Shown: positions 1 through 11,769 of the stretch, piece after piece
Numbering within the stretch: the first letter of the stretch is position 1
How the letters are laid out: the number at the start of each line of letters is the position of its first letter
Source of the DNA: Chrysopilus asiliformis
Taxonomy: Eukaryota > Arthropoda > Insecta > Diptera > Rhagionidae
Length of the DNA stretch: 64,000 bases
Assembly: GCA_964034945.1 (NCBI GenBank)
Contig: OZ035960.1
Coordinates: 14,883,903-14,947,902 of the forward strand
Direction: 5' to 3'
Notes under the pieces: model-generated
Told to the model about the DNA's origin: nothing
The model's input: only the letters and a program-made list of their open reading frames with translations
The model's database searches: none
Made by a program: the position numbers and the translations under genes

Positions 1-330
1 TCTCAATTTGATTTGTTATTTAAATGCGAACCCACAAAATATTCAATAAGAAAATGCAAGGGAGGCAACAAAAGATAAACTATTGTAACAAACTTTAAAC
101 TGTAAATACATTTAATAACATTTAGATAATAATCTTAATTTTATAATGTTTACTTTACATCCATTTTAACAAAAGGTTTTTTTTTAGTTTTGAGAATGTA
201 GATCAGGAATTATAGAAATATAAATAAGAATACATTTTAGAAAAATATCTGCTTGTGAGTTTTTTTTTAAAGGCTGTGATCTCTTTTTTTACCTTTACTA
301 AACCACGAGACAGTCTACAAGACCATGTTC
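1..330. other. AT-rich DNA, no feature seen
   Basis: Low-complexity AT-rich sequence with T runs. No convincing coding region, splice structure or repeat copy was recognised. Confidence 0.5.
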
Positions 331-476
331 AGATTGGTTGAAATAGTCCGCCTAATTCTGACAGAAACTGGCAACATTAAGGCAAGGTGAGGAAGTGGGG
401 TTCAGTCCCACTTCCCCACCTTTCCTAAATGTTGCAAGTTTCTGTCAGAATTAGGCGGAATATTTCAACCAATGTG
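331..476. repeat. Foldback MITE, family A, copy 1
   Basis: An inverted repeat: the left arm starts at ATTGGTTGAAATAGTCCGCC and the right arm ends with its complement near 476. The arms are about 65 bases, separated by a few bases around 402. A second copy at 53472-53642 has longer, cleaner ends (CCTGTTCACATTGG), so this copy has lost or mutated its outermost bases. It carries no coding capacity; the short open frame across it is a by-product. Confidence 0.85.
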
Positions 477-1184
477 TGGATGGGTCTTACATTTGACGTG
501 GATGTAGAACGAACAAAGATTCGTACCGTTACAAATTTCGTTATGCGAGGTAATTGTATTTTTTTTTGTTACGTTAGTTTGACTGTAATAAACGGTCCTA
601 CTGACAAGGAACCTTTTTCAGGTGTCCGTCTCCGAATCTCTTCGCATTCACATGTTATAGTACTCAAAAAACTAAGCGAAACGTGATTTTTAATATCTGC
701 GGATGTTCACTTTTAAGGGGGATACCCCCCTCGAAAATCGAGCGCAAAATCGGTTTCTGGACATCTTTCAGCAACCAGTTGTCCGATTTAAACGAAACAA
801 TAACCAGAAGTTTTCTTTTTGGGAATAGACTGCGGAAAGAAAAATTTTAAATTACTATTATAGGGTACAGGAACCTGCATACAACCATGCTTTTTTTAGT
901 CCCGCTCTACCCTACAATTGTCGCGATTCAAAACTAACTGCATAATTTAAAAGGCCCGTCAAAATATAGTTTACCTTTTTTTACATTTGACCGACAAAAG
1001 TCAAACAATAGGGTAAGCGACTCTTTTTACATTCCTTGTCAAATAAATTTTTTTTTCAAAAAATGTTCTAATTGAGATAGAACCTTCATTTTAGGCACAG
1101 AAGTTTCTGTTACAAGCCTCCTTAACCATGTAAAGAAAATTTAATTGTGGAAGTGTTCGCTATTCGAAATTGAAGTTTTTAAGC
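477..1184. other. Intergenic DNA, nothing recognised
   Basis: AT-rich sequence between two MITEs. No coding region, RNA gene or repeat copy matching others in the window was recognised. Confidence 0.4.
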
Positions 1185-1549
1185 TAGAACCTGAATCGTA
1201 CGTCGGCGTCGATGCGTCCGTCATGCGTCCGTCCGGTTGACAGTTTTATGCGGTGACAGTTGGGTACGGCAACGAATCTGGAGTTAATTCATTGTTTTGC
1301 ACTTCTTCTATTAGTTTATCGTCGAAACAATTACTTTCAATTTGTTCCATACTTAAATTGCTTAAATCGTAAACAAACTTTTGCGAAATGACATTTTCGT
1401 GCGTTGTCGCATGTAAAAGTAGAAATTCGACCTACTCTATGCGGTTGCCGCATCGGAAAACGCATTATTGCGGGAGTACTCAAAGCAGCCCGTTGATTCT
1501 ACTCGAACTGTCAACGTGACGGACGCATCGACGTACGATTCAGGTTCTA
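1185..1549. repeat. MITE with long terminal inverted repeats
   Basis: The left end TAGAACCTGAATCGTACGTC and following GATGCGTCCGTC...TTGACAGTT are mirrored by AACTGTCAACGTGACGGACGC...GATTCAGGTTCTA at the right end. The arms are about 50-60 bases around a unique interior of about 250 bases. The left arm carries a small internal duplication of GCGTCCGTC. No transposase is present, so it would be non-autonomous. The flanking target duplication is not clear. Confidence 0.75.
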
Positions 1550-1811
1550 CTTTTAGACTTTGATTGCGTTCCCTTTATCTAGGGCCGCCCTCGAATTTAC
1601 ACTCTCCTGAAAAAAGTGGAATTCTGGTTGGAGGGGGAAGGGGGGAACATTTTTTTCCTGGAAAACTGCTCTTGTTCGTCCTTATAATTGAAACCATTAC
1701 TTCAATATCTCTATAAATATAATGATAAAAAAACTCATGGAAAATAGCCAACACCATTGCAGTTGGTATATGTATATAAGGTCAATTGTCAATTTTCACT
1801 ATTAACTCTAA

Positions 1812-1976
1812 GTGGCTGTTTACACACGGTTGATCCAGGCGCCTGGCCATGAACAAAACTGTCAAAATACAGGCAAGACGAGGAAGTGGGGGACACCCCC
1901 ACTTCCTCGTCTTGCCAGTATTTTGACAGTTTCGTTCATGGCCAGGCGCCTGGATCAACCGTGTGTAAACAGCCAC
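1812..1976. repeat. Foldback MITE, family B, TAA target duplication
   Basis: A nearly perfect inverted repeat of about 80-base arms, starting GTGGCTGTTTACACACGG and ending with its complement, with almost no loop. It is flanked by TAA on both sides (1809-1811 and 1977-1979), the kind of 3-bp duplication typical of PIF/Harbinger-type elements. A partial copy is at 42797-42895. The open frame read across it is a by-product of the palindrome. Confidence 0.88.
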
Positions 1977-2565
1977 TAAAGACTGAACATGTGTTCATTA
2001 TTTTTGACATCGTAAACGCTGGCATAGTTTGCCTAAGTTGAATTGAAAATTAGTATGTAAAAAAAAAAAGATATGTAGCAAGTTATGAAATGGCAATAAA
2101 TGAATCTTGAATCTTGAATCTACTTCAATATCTCAATCCATTCTCTAACTACATCAAAAAGTGTAAGGACACTTTCTTGCAAAAAATAGAAAAGTCGAAT
2201 AGATTAAATGCCGAACATGTTCAATAATTCAAAAAATTGGCAAAAGTCGGGCTCCAAAAAAATCTAAAAACTCTATTAAAATTTATTTGAAGGGCTCAAT
2301 CAGTCAATCAACTCTGTGTCAATAAAACACTGTGACGCGTATTCATAATCATTTTTAAACATAAGTTTTGTTAAACGTGACTTTAAACTGACAAAAATCA
2401 ATTTCATGCTACCAAAATCGAATGTGTAAACGGACCCTAAAAGATTTACTGGGCAGTGAAATTTTACAACAGTGATGCGATGTTTGCTGGGATTGTTTTT
2501 GACAGCCACGTTTTTGTAATTAGTGGCCATTTCTCCAATTCCAGTGAATTTCCCGCGTTTTGCCA

Positions 2566-3995
2566 ATGGATTTATTCGTGTTGGACACTTTAGGAGATGA
2601 GGATCTGCTAGAAAAAGCCGAAGCTGTAGGAGAAACGAAACGAATCCTTGATGGCACCACAAAATCGAGTATAGCGGAAGAAGATTCTGACGAAGAAAGC
2701 GAAAATGAAGGCGAAGATTTCGGCGGTAAGTTTTCATGAAGCATAAAATTTTTAAATGTTAATTTCAATGAATTTGTAGGTCTGCCACCGCCAAGCCACG
2801 ATATTTCGCATATTCTCAAGAAAAACTCGTCTTCCATCACGAATGGCGACACTAAAAAGTCGAGAAAAGAATCCAACATCGGTGATTTTATGAAGTTGAT
2901 GGGATGGAAAGCCGAAACGCCACAGCCAAAGGATAAGAAACGACAAAGAAGAAACTTGTTGGATGACCCCAAAGAAATCGAAGCTTTAACGAAAAGCGAC
3001 GTGAAGAAGCACACGGAAAATAGTGTCCTGAAGGGAATAGAGAAGAAGCACAGCATCGAGAAGCTTTCGGAAAAGAAGTTGGCTGATCGGAGGAAGGTAC
3101 GAAACGAAATTAACGTTACAAATTTGCACTCGAATTCATTATGATGAAATATTCGACAACTGAACTCTAATCGGCGTATCGCTTGGGGCTTCATTTCAAG
3201 ACTCAACCCAAAGAAATCAAGTTTCACTCGTTGTAATCTTAGGGCTTAACTCCATTGAGTTTTAGTTTGCCCTGTAAGGCCAGCGGGACATCAACTCCAA
3301 TTGCAATCAATGACTATCGTCGCTTTGCAGTCAAACGCTGACGACTTTGGAAATTGCAAACAGTTCCAATCTCAACCCACCACCATCCCCAATGAAACGT
3401 AGTCAGAGTGTCCTTTGGGTGTGATTTGAAGTCCTGATGCGCTGATGCCAATTGATGTTTCTTTAGTAATCTGAATGAATCCCAGGACAATTCTTGTCAC
3501 GACAGAACATATGCACACAAAAGTGGTTGAGAGAAATGTTTGTTTTATTTTGCAGGAAGAACGAGCCAAGACGAAGGGCAAAGGGTGGTTCGATATGCCA
3601 GCAACTGAAATAACGGAAGAAGTCGAAAACGATTTGAAAGTCCTACAAATGCGATCCGTTCTCGATCCGAAGCATTTCTACAAGAAAAACGATTTGAAAA
3701 TTCTACCCAAGTACTTTCAGGTAATCCAGAAACCGAATTCCACATCAATTGAATTAGAATAAATATTTTCGTTGAATTTTTACAGATTGGAACAGTCCAA
3801 CATTCGCCATTGGATTATTACAACGAACGAGACATCAGGAAGAATAAAAAACGGACGATTGTTGATGAATTGATGGCGGACGCTGATTTCCAGCGATACA
3901 ACAAGCGAAAATTCAAAGAAGTTATCGAGAAAAGACGTAAAACCGGCTACCATAAAGCGAATTTGAAAATGAAGAAACTAAAGAAAAGGAAATAA
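2566..3995 (+). CDS. Fcf2 / TdIF2-like pre-rRNA processing protein
   Basis: Four coding exons, 2566-2725, 2780-3096, 3556-3720 and 3786-3995, all with GT-AG introns and matching phases (1, 0, 0), give 283 residues. The C-terminal half carries the Fcf2 signature: KGWFDMPATEIT, then LDPKHFYKKNDLKILPKYFQ, SPLDYYNERDIRKNKKRTIV, and a Lys/Arg-rich tail ending KKLKKRK. In yeast, Fcf2 is a nucleolar factor for early 18S rRNA processing; the vertebrate relative is DNTTIP2/TdIF2. The N-terminal half is acidic (EEDSDEESENEGED near residue 40) and then very basic, as in this family. The start is the first ATG of an uninterrupted frame (MDLFVLDTLGDEDLL). It lies tail to tail with the next gene. Function is inferred from the family; the identification is strong. 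Confidence 0.93.
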
Positions 3996-4525
3996 ACGGA
4001 AATTAGCTAATATTTTACTGTTTTTATGGGAAAAAATCTAACAGTCGCTAGTCTCAAGCCCGCTTGACTTTCTTTTCATACACAACCGAAAGTTTTTTGT
4101 AATTCTCTCGATAACGGTGAGGCAAATGCCCAAAAATAATGTCTAATTAAGACGAAGTCTTAGAAAAGGCTATTAAAAACCTCTCGAGAATTAAATGCTT
4201 AGAAATTCTTTATTTTCAACATTAATTACAAACTTTTAGTAAAATTTTTTGACATCAATTTACAACTACTATCACTGGTAAACAAGAAAACATAAAAAAA
4301 CTACATTTTATAAAAATAATAAGTGAAATTATTCGACACTAAATTAACTGAAGTATTTGTCTTCGAAATATTTTTCAGTTAAAAAAAAACTTGATTGTCT
4401 ATAAAATCCGTGACGCAAATTTTCCCTGTCTTTGTAGGAATTACACACCACTGACTCCCCTCTCATCCAAAATGAGTGACGTATTTTATAGACGAATCCT
4501 TCCTTACCTCTTTCATTTTTTCACA
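3996..4525. other. Convergent 3' spacer
   Basis: AT-rich spacer between two genes transcribed toward each other. It should hold both 3' UTRs. An AATAAA overlaps the stop of the left gene at about 3990, and TTTATT at about 4208 would read as a polyadenylation signal for the right gene on the - strand. Confidence 0.5.
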
Positions 4526-5591
4526 CTACCCCTTGACGCGTTCGTAACCCAGATGGGGATTATTTTTATTCTTCTCCAGAAAGTCTAAAACTTTTTTCGA
4601 GAGGCTTTTGAAGGATTTGGCATATTCTGAATTGGGGTGTCTAACCACCATAGGAACTCCATTGTCGCAACTATCTGTGATGTCGCCATCCATTGGGAGA
4701 CTCTCCAGGATTTCGGTCTCCATCTTCTTGGCATACTTTTCTGTGATGTTTTTGAAGAGCTCTACATCGGCACCGCATTTCTTGCACATCGCTTTGCCCA
4801 TGTTCTCCACAATCCCGACCACAGGTACCTTCAGCTTCTTGAACATTTCTGATCCGCGTGCAGTAACTTCTAGGGCGGCGGTTTGGGGAGTGCTGACTAG
4901 GACCACTCCGGATATGGGGACGTTTTGAGCAATGGATAGGTGGACATCTCCAGTTCCCGGTGGCGTGTCAATGATCAGGATGTCGAGGGGGCCCCAGACA
5001 GCGCCTTTAAGCAACCGTTGCACAGCCGACATGACCTAAAAATTGAAATAGCTGAAAAAACATCAACCATTAAATAAATGAAAAGCTCACCAGCGGGCCA
5101 CGCCAAATAATCGGTTCCGACTGCACCAGAAGCCCCATTGACAAGCACTTCACACCGTAATTGACTGGCGGTATCATCAAATTGTTGACATCGATGAGGG
5201 GCTCTTCTTTCAGATTCATCATCAGCGGCACAGAAGGCCCAAAAACATCAGCATCCAGAAGACCCACTTTTATCCCCATTCCGGCAAGAGTAGCAGCGAG
5301 ATTCACTGTAATTCAACTTGTTTCCATCTTGAATGTAAACATTTTACAAAATACTAGCCTGCCTTGGTGGACTTCCCCACTCCGCCTTTCCCAGACGCGA
5401 CGACGATGATGTCTTTGACTCCTGGAATTGGTTTCTGTTTTGGTAGGCTTTTAGCCATTAACTCGGTTTGTCTCGCATCTGGTTTACTGCCAAGATACCT
5501 CTGAAATCGGTCTGCTATCACAAAATTACAAAAATAAAGGATAAAAGTTGCTTTTTACCAAACTAATGGGAAAAATCCGACGGACCAACAT
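4526..5591 (-). CDS. NUBPL: NUBPL/Ind1-like mitochondrial Fe-S P-loop ATPase
   Basis: Mrp/NBP35-type ATPase that delivers Fe-S clusters to respiratory complex I in mitochondria. Exons in coding order: a short first exon starting at 5591, then about 5514-5359, 5305-5091 and 5035-4526. Visible motifs are the deviant Walker [35 protein letters not shown] across an exon junction, the switch region [14 protein letters not shown], and the CKKC pair that binds the bridging cluster. [13 protein letters not shown] precedes the P-loop as in NUBPL. The first exon reads MLVRRIFPI, a plausible targeting start, but its donor is uncertain. The intron after KSTKAV starts GC (AG|GCTAGT) rather than GT; no nearby GT keeps frame. 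The upstream ATG at 5614 meets a stop. Confidence 0.92.
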
Positions 5592-6300
5592 CTCTGACGA
5601 AAAATTTGCTTCTCATTATAGTTAACCTCACTTTTACTTTGAATAATTGATATTGTTTCTGTTTTTTAATAAATCAGAAACTTAAAGTTATTATTCGGCT
5701 TTAGATTGAAGATATTTTAGAGCGTAAATTGAAAAAAAATCGGGAAATTATATAAAATTTGAATTACCCGCCCGTTTGTTGATTTTTGGAATATCCTGGG
5801 ATTGTACTCCGCAAGCGTGCAGTGCGAATTCAAACGAAAATCCCTAGTTAATGAACATTGGCAGTTTTCGAGTGCAAATGAGTGAATTTTTTGCATCGAT
5901 ATTTTAGATGTGCGTTTTGGTTAAACAAACCTAAATGAAAATGCAAACTGGATATGTGAGTGTAAATTTTCATCATTTTGCATTGGCAAAAAACTCATTA
6001 TTGCAGAATGCTGCCCAATACCGACGTCACTCCCTAAAATCCCGCGAAAAAATACTAGGTTCAATAGCTAAAAGGACGATTTTGTATTTTATGTTTGTAC
6101 GTATAACTGACTAGTGATAATTCTCCTCTTTTTTGGGATAATCGCTATACTGAAAAAGTTTTTATTTTATGAAATGTTTTTTCTTATTGAAATTTAGGGA
6201 TTTTGGTTCAAAATCGTGGCATTTTCGTACTGAGCCGCCTGACCCACTGACTTTCAACTTCCTTCTGTCAGTTTTCATTTCTGTCACTTTGAACTTTTGC
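5592..6300. promoter_or_regulatory. Probable divergent promoter region
   Basis: The NUBPL-like gene runs left from 5591 and a putative non-coding first exon runs right from about 6300, so about 700 bases of AT-rich DNA would serve both. This is inferred from gene arrangement. I see no clear TATA box that decides a start. Confidence 0.35.
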
Positions 6301-6695
6301 GTTAGTGCAGCCGAGTTATTGAAAGGGATTCGACTCCAGCTTCCAGGACAGTTTCCGCTTCTGTTGTGTCTTCAACTTCCGCTAGTTCTGCGGAAGTCAA
6401 GTGTCAGTGAAGGGTGGAAGAGCGAAAAAACCCGTCAATTTGGGCAAATAGAAGCGACTAGTTCGGTCCGTGTGTGCATTTGTGTGTGTGTTTCGTTCCA
6501 GCCCAGCCAGTGGAGTCTTCTTTTATTCTTCCGCTGTTGTCGGCTTCGACCGGACCAAACCAATAGACAAAAGGAATTTTCTCCACACATATTTCGGGTC
6601 AATTCTCTGGCCAAAAGTGATACGCGAGTGGCGACGGGCACATTTAAACAGACTTGATTGTTTGGGATTAACGAAAACGTCTGGAATATCTGGAG
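6300..6695 (+). other. Putative non-coding first exon (5' UTR)
   Basis: A locally GC-richer stretch follows GCGTTAGTGCAGCC (an initiator-like context) and ends at TGGAG|GTAGGT, a good splice donor at 6696. No open frame here looks conserved; several overlapping frames are open only because the region is GC-rich. It is the best candidate for the first exon of the + strand gene whose coding exons begin at 12996, because that exon starts two bases after a splice acceptor. The link is inference; a spliced transcript read would settle it. Confidence 0.4.
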
Positions 6696-8243
6696 GTAGG
6701 TTAAAAACCAAAAAAATCGAATGTCAGACGAGAGAGAGTAAATAGCATTTTTTTTATTGATTTTGCACAAATTCGACAACTTGGCATTCGTTTAAATTAA
6801 ATTTCTTTTTTCATGGACTGTGAAATCCAGGTCGGAATCTGCGGATGGGGTCCGCGGGGGCATGAATAATAAAATGTTTTCCACTTTGACACATGCAGGC
6901 GTAGTGTATGTAAATAAATGTCGGAAAATGAAAACCGATGTATATTTCCGGTGCCTGATCTTGGCGTTTATCTCTTGGCCATTGCGTTTGGGCCAGAAGA
7001 ATGTCTCGCCTTTTTACCAGAAGAATGGGAAGGCGAAGACAGCCATACAAAATTTGTAAACAATTTCTGCAAAACGAGTCGAATCTCCTTTTTCTCTAGG
7101 ACACCCCCACAGCGAAATCCTAGGTGGTAGCATTTTTGAATCGCAAAAATGGTTCTCCTACGCAAAAAGAAACCTTCCAATTCCTGGCTGTATTTTCGGC
7201 TTGATTTTGATTTCCATCTAGGATCCTAATTCGCCCCTCTTCGTGGTTGGCGCTCATAAAGAAAGTAAACTCTCAAAATGATTTATGAGCATTTACTGAT
7301 TATATTTCGATTATTTGCTACCTTTTTTACGGCTACTTAATTTAATGCAGGTAGACGTACGTGTATGTTTTGGTGACTGTTTGGCCCCTTGGTGACCAGA
7401 CTTTGGCCTTTGATCCCATTTCAAACGACATCATCCACACAGACCCACCCTTATATCCTCAATTCTGCGCCCCGGCTACCGGCGATTGGGGCATGTCATT
7501 CTCATGTAATTTCCCATCTTGTCATCAATTCTCGCAATGTTTACGTGGGTTGATTCTTTTGAACGTTCTCCACGCATCCAATCATCCCCAGAGCAGTTCC
7601 AGTGACGGAATTCCGAATTTGAGAGAAGGGTGCAAATCAAATGTTCACACAAAGTCTATCAGCTGGTGCTGGTAGTTCGCAAAACACTGAGAAGACGGGA
7701 AAAACACTGAGAAGACGGGATAAAAGCAAGATTTTCCATTCAAATTGTTAGTATTCGATATTTTATTTGAAAAAACTAATAAATAATTCATTATTCTAAA
7801 AGACGATGGGCATTGCTGTAGATTTTGTCGCATTGTACAAATTTGGTGAAAAACTACACTATTTTCGACAAAACTCCTTAAAACTGATTAAAAACGTGCT
7901 AGATTTGTCCAATTGAATTTTGGTGTATGGAAAATATATGTAAAATCAAATTCTAAATATTTTGTTTCTATATTTAGTTTTTTCGATGTTCTGTTTAGCT
8001 CTTTAAACACATTTCCCGAGCACTCCCGAGTCGATTGGAGCCATATTACAAAAATGTCTTCGTATTGGTTTGTCTGGCTTTGTAAGATTTCTCAAAAACT
8101 ACTTAAGCTAGAGACTTGAAAAATTTCATACGTGTTTGGTCATGGAAAAATGTGTTGAAAATTCGCTAACTGGAACTAACTTATGGAAGCTTTTTAAAAA
8201 TTTCGATTGTGATTTACTTTGAAAATGCGTGACTTTTATTAGT
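6696..8243. other. Intron-like DNA
   Basis: Part of the putative first intron of the unrecognised gene. It contains a duplicated 20-base stretch (GAGAAGACGGGA...) near 7690-7720. Around 8095-8120 it has GCTAGAGACTTGAAA, a decayed copy of the core shared by repeat families D and G. No coding exon is supported. Confidence 0.4.
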
Positions 8244-8824
8244 CTTGGACCTGCCCTACACGGTAAATATTTGTGCCTCAATATATTGAAAACCCGCGCA
8301 CGGCTGCTTAAAGCCAGCAAAACCTACTACCGCTTATCAAAACCCTTCAGGTCTAAAAACCTAACTATAATAACCAAACTGCAACTGTACATGACCCTGA
8401 TTCTGCCAGGCCTCATGTATTCCTCTGAGACTTGGGAACTAAGCAAAAATAATTGCGACCTCTTGTCCGCGTTTGAGAGGAAAATACTCAGAAGGATTTT
8501 TGGCCCCATACATGAGGGGGACAATTCCGGAGACTCTACAATGACGGGGTCTATGAGAGATATCAGGTCGTGCCCGTAGTCAAGCTCATAAGACTCCGGT
8601 GGGCTGGTCATGTCACTCGAATTAGTGAAAGTGACCCGGCTCGGAAAGTCTTCTGCGGTAGGTTATTAACAACAAGGCGACAAGGACGACTCAACCTCAG
8701 ATGCAAAGGCGGGGTTAATCAGGACGCGAGGAGAATCGGGGTGCAAAACTGGAGGACATCGGCACGTGACCGGGACCTCTGGCGAGAGACATTGCGGCAC
8801 GCCAAGACCGGAAATCGATTGTAA
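8244..8824 (+). pseudogene. 3' fragment of a LINE (RTE-like) reverse transcriptase
   Basis: Two frames together read like the C-terminal end of a non-LTR reverse transcriptase: YSSETWELSKNN, LLSAFERKILRRIFGP, then after a frameshift near 8570 LIRLRWAGHVTRISESDPAR and a Trp/Arg-rich end LWRETLRHAKTGNRL. The R-LRWAGHV block is typical of RTE-like elements. The sequence ends TGTAATGCCGAGAAAGAG. A second 5'-truncated copy at 29634-29746 ends in the same bases followed by a GA repeat, which fits the microsatellite tails of such elements. It lacks endonuclease and catalytic RT motifs and is dead. Confidence 0.8.
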
Positions 8825-8883
8825 TGCCGAGAAAGAGAGCCTTCAAAATCGTTTGATTCGCTCCAATATTTTTGCTTCATAGT

Positions 8884-9243
8884 CGGGTATTACACTTGGC
8901 TTATTTAAGCCGGCAACTTTTGGGCTTAATAAGCCAATGTGCTTACATTTGTGGCTTAAATAAGCCAATCCTGTTTGCATATGCTACGCAAGTTTACATG
9001 TGTGTGTGTGGACTCAAACCATTGAAATTATTGCTGCTCATATACTTCCCAAGATCTTTACCTGCTGTCGGTCAGAACGAAAATGATTTCTGCCTACTAC
9101 TTTTCCCAAAACGGTTCACATGCTTTGCATGTATGCAGATTGTCGATAAGCCATGATTTCGAGTGGCAACTTTTCCCTCCTCAGTCGTTTCTCCCGAAAA
9201 TCGGCTTAAGTAAGCCCGAAAGTTGCCGTGTGTAATACCGCGC
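8884..9243. repeat. MITE, family C, copy 1
   Basis: The terminal inverted repeats read GGTATTACACTTGGCTTATT on the left and, on the complement of the right end, CGCGGTATTACACACGGCAA. Internal GGCTTAAATAAGCC palindromes are repeated. A shorter, internally deleted copy in opposite orientation sits at 49222-49404. No coding capacity. Confidence 0.8.
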
Positions 9244-9253
9244 AAAATCGCCC

Positions 9254-9417
9254 TTAAGCTCAATTCAGACTAACGATTGCGATTGCCATTCAAGCTTCTC
9301 GACCAATGAGATCAAACCTTTCAACGATAGGGAAATGAAAGGTTTGATCTCATTGGTCGAGGAAGTTCAATCGTAATTGCAATCGTAATCGCAATCGTTA
9401 GTCTAAATTGGGCTTAA
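9254..9417. repeat. Foldback MITE flanked by TTAA
   Basis: The arms read AGACTAACGATTGCGATTGC and its complement; the second half of the hairpin, TTTGATCTCATTGGTCGA, is also mirrored. TTAA is present at both ends (9254-9257 and 9414-9417), which suggests a piggyBac-type target duplication, though the ends are not otherwise diagnostic. It is only 11 bases from the previous MITE. Confidence 0.8.
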
Positions 9418-11163
9418 AGTAGGTGTTATGTTTAACAAAAGTTGTAGACAAAAAAAATTCCTTCAACTAAAACTCGATATCTCAAACCATTCGCGAAATA
9501 TACCGTTATTTCAAAAACTTGACGTTTATTGATTTTTTGGCTGATCGTTGAAATTCGGTATAAGTGGATAAGGTTAAAATTTATTTCAAAAAATAAGGAT
9601 TCGGAATTAATATCGCAACTATTGCTACTTAAAAATACTTTAACTAGTGTTGGCTGTTTATAATACAACCACCTGCTCTGTACGTCAGACTTGCAGATCA
9701 AGCAAAAATATTAAAAATTACGTAACTCGATGACGTTATGAGAAAAGAAATATTTTTTTTTTGGTGGTTGCTTAGTTCCACTAATAATCGCCCAATGGAG
9801 TAACCTGTAAATGCTTATAATTACGTATGCAAATGGATATTTTGGTTTGGTCTGGAAAGTATCGTAAATCAGTTGAGAAGTTTTTATCCTCTCTACATGA
9901 AAGGAAGCCACCATCTCACTCCACACTGGTTCAATTCATAATCATGTTAATTGCCAGTAAAATGCCTAGAGCAAGGTTTCAATTCCGGTTAAGGTTAAGT
10001 CGAAGTCCTTAAAATCTATCCATTTCGAAACCATTGGAAAACGAATTTCAAGTGAAGTAGGTCTAGATCACGCACGCAATCAGACCTACTGGCAAAAATA
10101 CTTTCGATTCTGTTGTTATCAGAAACAAAAACTAGCGAAAAACGACCGAAAAAGAGTAGAAAAAATAACTACTAAAATTCGTATTTATCAGAGATACCAC
10201 TTTAATCGTTGTAATCCTTTGATTTGACTGTTTTTTTTTTGGTGTTTTGGTTTTTTGTGGAAAACTGAAGGTTTATGCTATAGATTCTATCGTTTTACCT
10301 ACGCTTGTATTGATCAATCAGGAATTAAACATATTTGATTTCGTTTCTGATAAGCATGGAATTGTTGTTGTTTTTTTTGCCATTTGATGTTAAAATGAAC
10401 GCATTTTGATTTGGAAATATGAAAATCAGTTACGAGATGGGGATTAAATAAATCGGTGCGTCGGGGGAATATGAATTTTGTGATTTTCAAGGGTAGTGGG
10501 TCATTCGATAAAATAACAAACCGAAATTTCGTTGATGTTTTCGTCTCTCGCGTAATTAATTCTTTTTTAATTTCAAGGTCTTTACTATTTATTGAATGCT
10601 TGGATGAATTCATGTTGCTTCCTTTTTCAAGGCTCAATAAATTAGGCGTTTAAGACCTTCACATTGATTGATAAGGTTAATTTAAATTGGATCTAGTCAA
10701 GGGTAAAATCAAACTTCCAATCAATCACAACACATGATCGGCTATACAAGGTAAAACCAATATAACTCTTCTCCTTTTAATTTCCTTCTCCTATGTAATT
10801 GCGTAAAAAAAGAATAATCAAAGAAGGTGCGGCGAAAATTTACTGCTTTGGACGAGGTGTGTGAAATTTAAGGATATTTATTGCAAGGGCTTAATATGTC
10901 AATAGTAAAGGGAAATTTTTGCACTTTGATCGCATTTGGTAATCAAAATGCTTGCAATTAAAAAATTTACAAAATTTGGGAAAAAATTTTCAAAAAATCC
11001 TTACTTTGCAGAGCTTTTTTTCATACAACAAAATTTGTTCTTCATTTTAACTTTGCAATACGAAGTACTTAAGTATTTTTCAGAGATGTTTTTTTTGAGT
11101 CGAATTAAAAACCACCGAATTATTGAAATTTCAAAATAATCAAAATCAATAACCAAAAATAAA
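9418..11163. other. AT-rich intron-like DNA
   Basis: No coding exon, RNA gene or recognisable repeat copy. The short open frames here have no recognisable motif and no supporting splice sites. Confidence 0.4.
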
Positions 11164-11444
11164 ACATAACAAAAGCTATAATTGCCAATCTGGAAATTAT
11201 TGAAAACCCGTGTGGTGATATGGCATTGTTCGAAGTTTAAGTGAACGGCGAACATTTGTATCAAAATTCCACTTTGAAGTCAAACTTTTCAATAATATTT
11301 TTTAAAATTTATTCCAATCGAATCTTGATGTATGGGAGTTTTATGTAGAATCATATCCTAAATAACTTTTGTTCTTGGACTTTTTTGATGAGATGCACCG
11401 TTTTTGCGATATTCACAAAAAACGTTTTCATTCGTATGGGGGGT

Positions 11445-11477
<33 letters not shown>

Positions 11478-11760
11478 ACCCCCCTAATGGTCCATTTTTG
11501 CCCATTAACGAACTTAGCCTCGCATTTTACAAAAAACGGATCTGTGCAAAATTTCAAGTCTCTAGCTCAATCCGTGCGCCCGCAATCCGCGCCACAGACG
11601 GACAGACGGACAGACGGACGGACATGCAAAATTCAATTTTTTTTATCATTCTAAACACACTGGTGTAATTCATTTTTGTGTGTGATGACGGGCGTTACAA
11701 ACGGCGTTACAAACGGTAAGGCAAATTTAATATACCCTTTGGTTTCACCATACGGGTATA
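11164..11760 (+). repeat. Repeat family D, copy A, with C32 run
   Basis: About 600 bases shared with inverted copies at 15571-16125 and 17659-18235 and a fragment at 35955-36225. Landmarks in order: AAAGCTATAATTGCCA; ACATAAAACTCCCATACATC-like sequence; a CCC block; the core CAAAATTTCAAGTCTCTAGC; a tandem block of GACGGACA units; and a terminal 30-base palindrome TATACCC...GGGTATA at 11731-11760. At 11446-11477 there are 32 consecutive C where the sister copies have a short GGGGGGTACCCC palindrome. No transposase is visible; the proline-rich open frames come from the C run. Confidence 0.85.
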
Positions 11761-11769
11761 AAAATGGTT

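Noticed and set aside
2300..3227. Long minus-strand frames across the Fcf2-like gene
   Set aside because: They are antisense shadows of exons with clear splice sites and a conserved plus-strand product.
6169..6657. 162-codon frame and its opposite-strand partners
   Set aside because: Several frames are open in the same GC-richer stretch, no motif is visible, and a good splice donor follows; better explained as a 5' UTR exon.
11369..11668. Two overlapping ~90-codon proline-rich frames
   Set aside because: They are produced by the C32 run within repeat family D; the same peptides appear without proline in the other copies.
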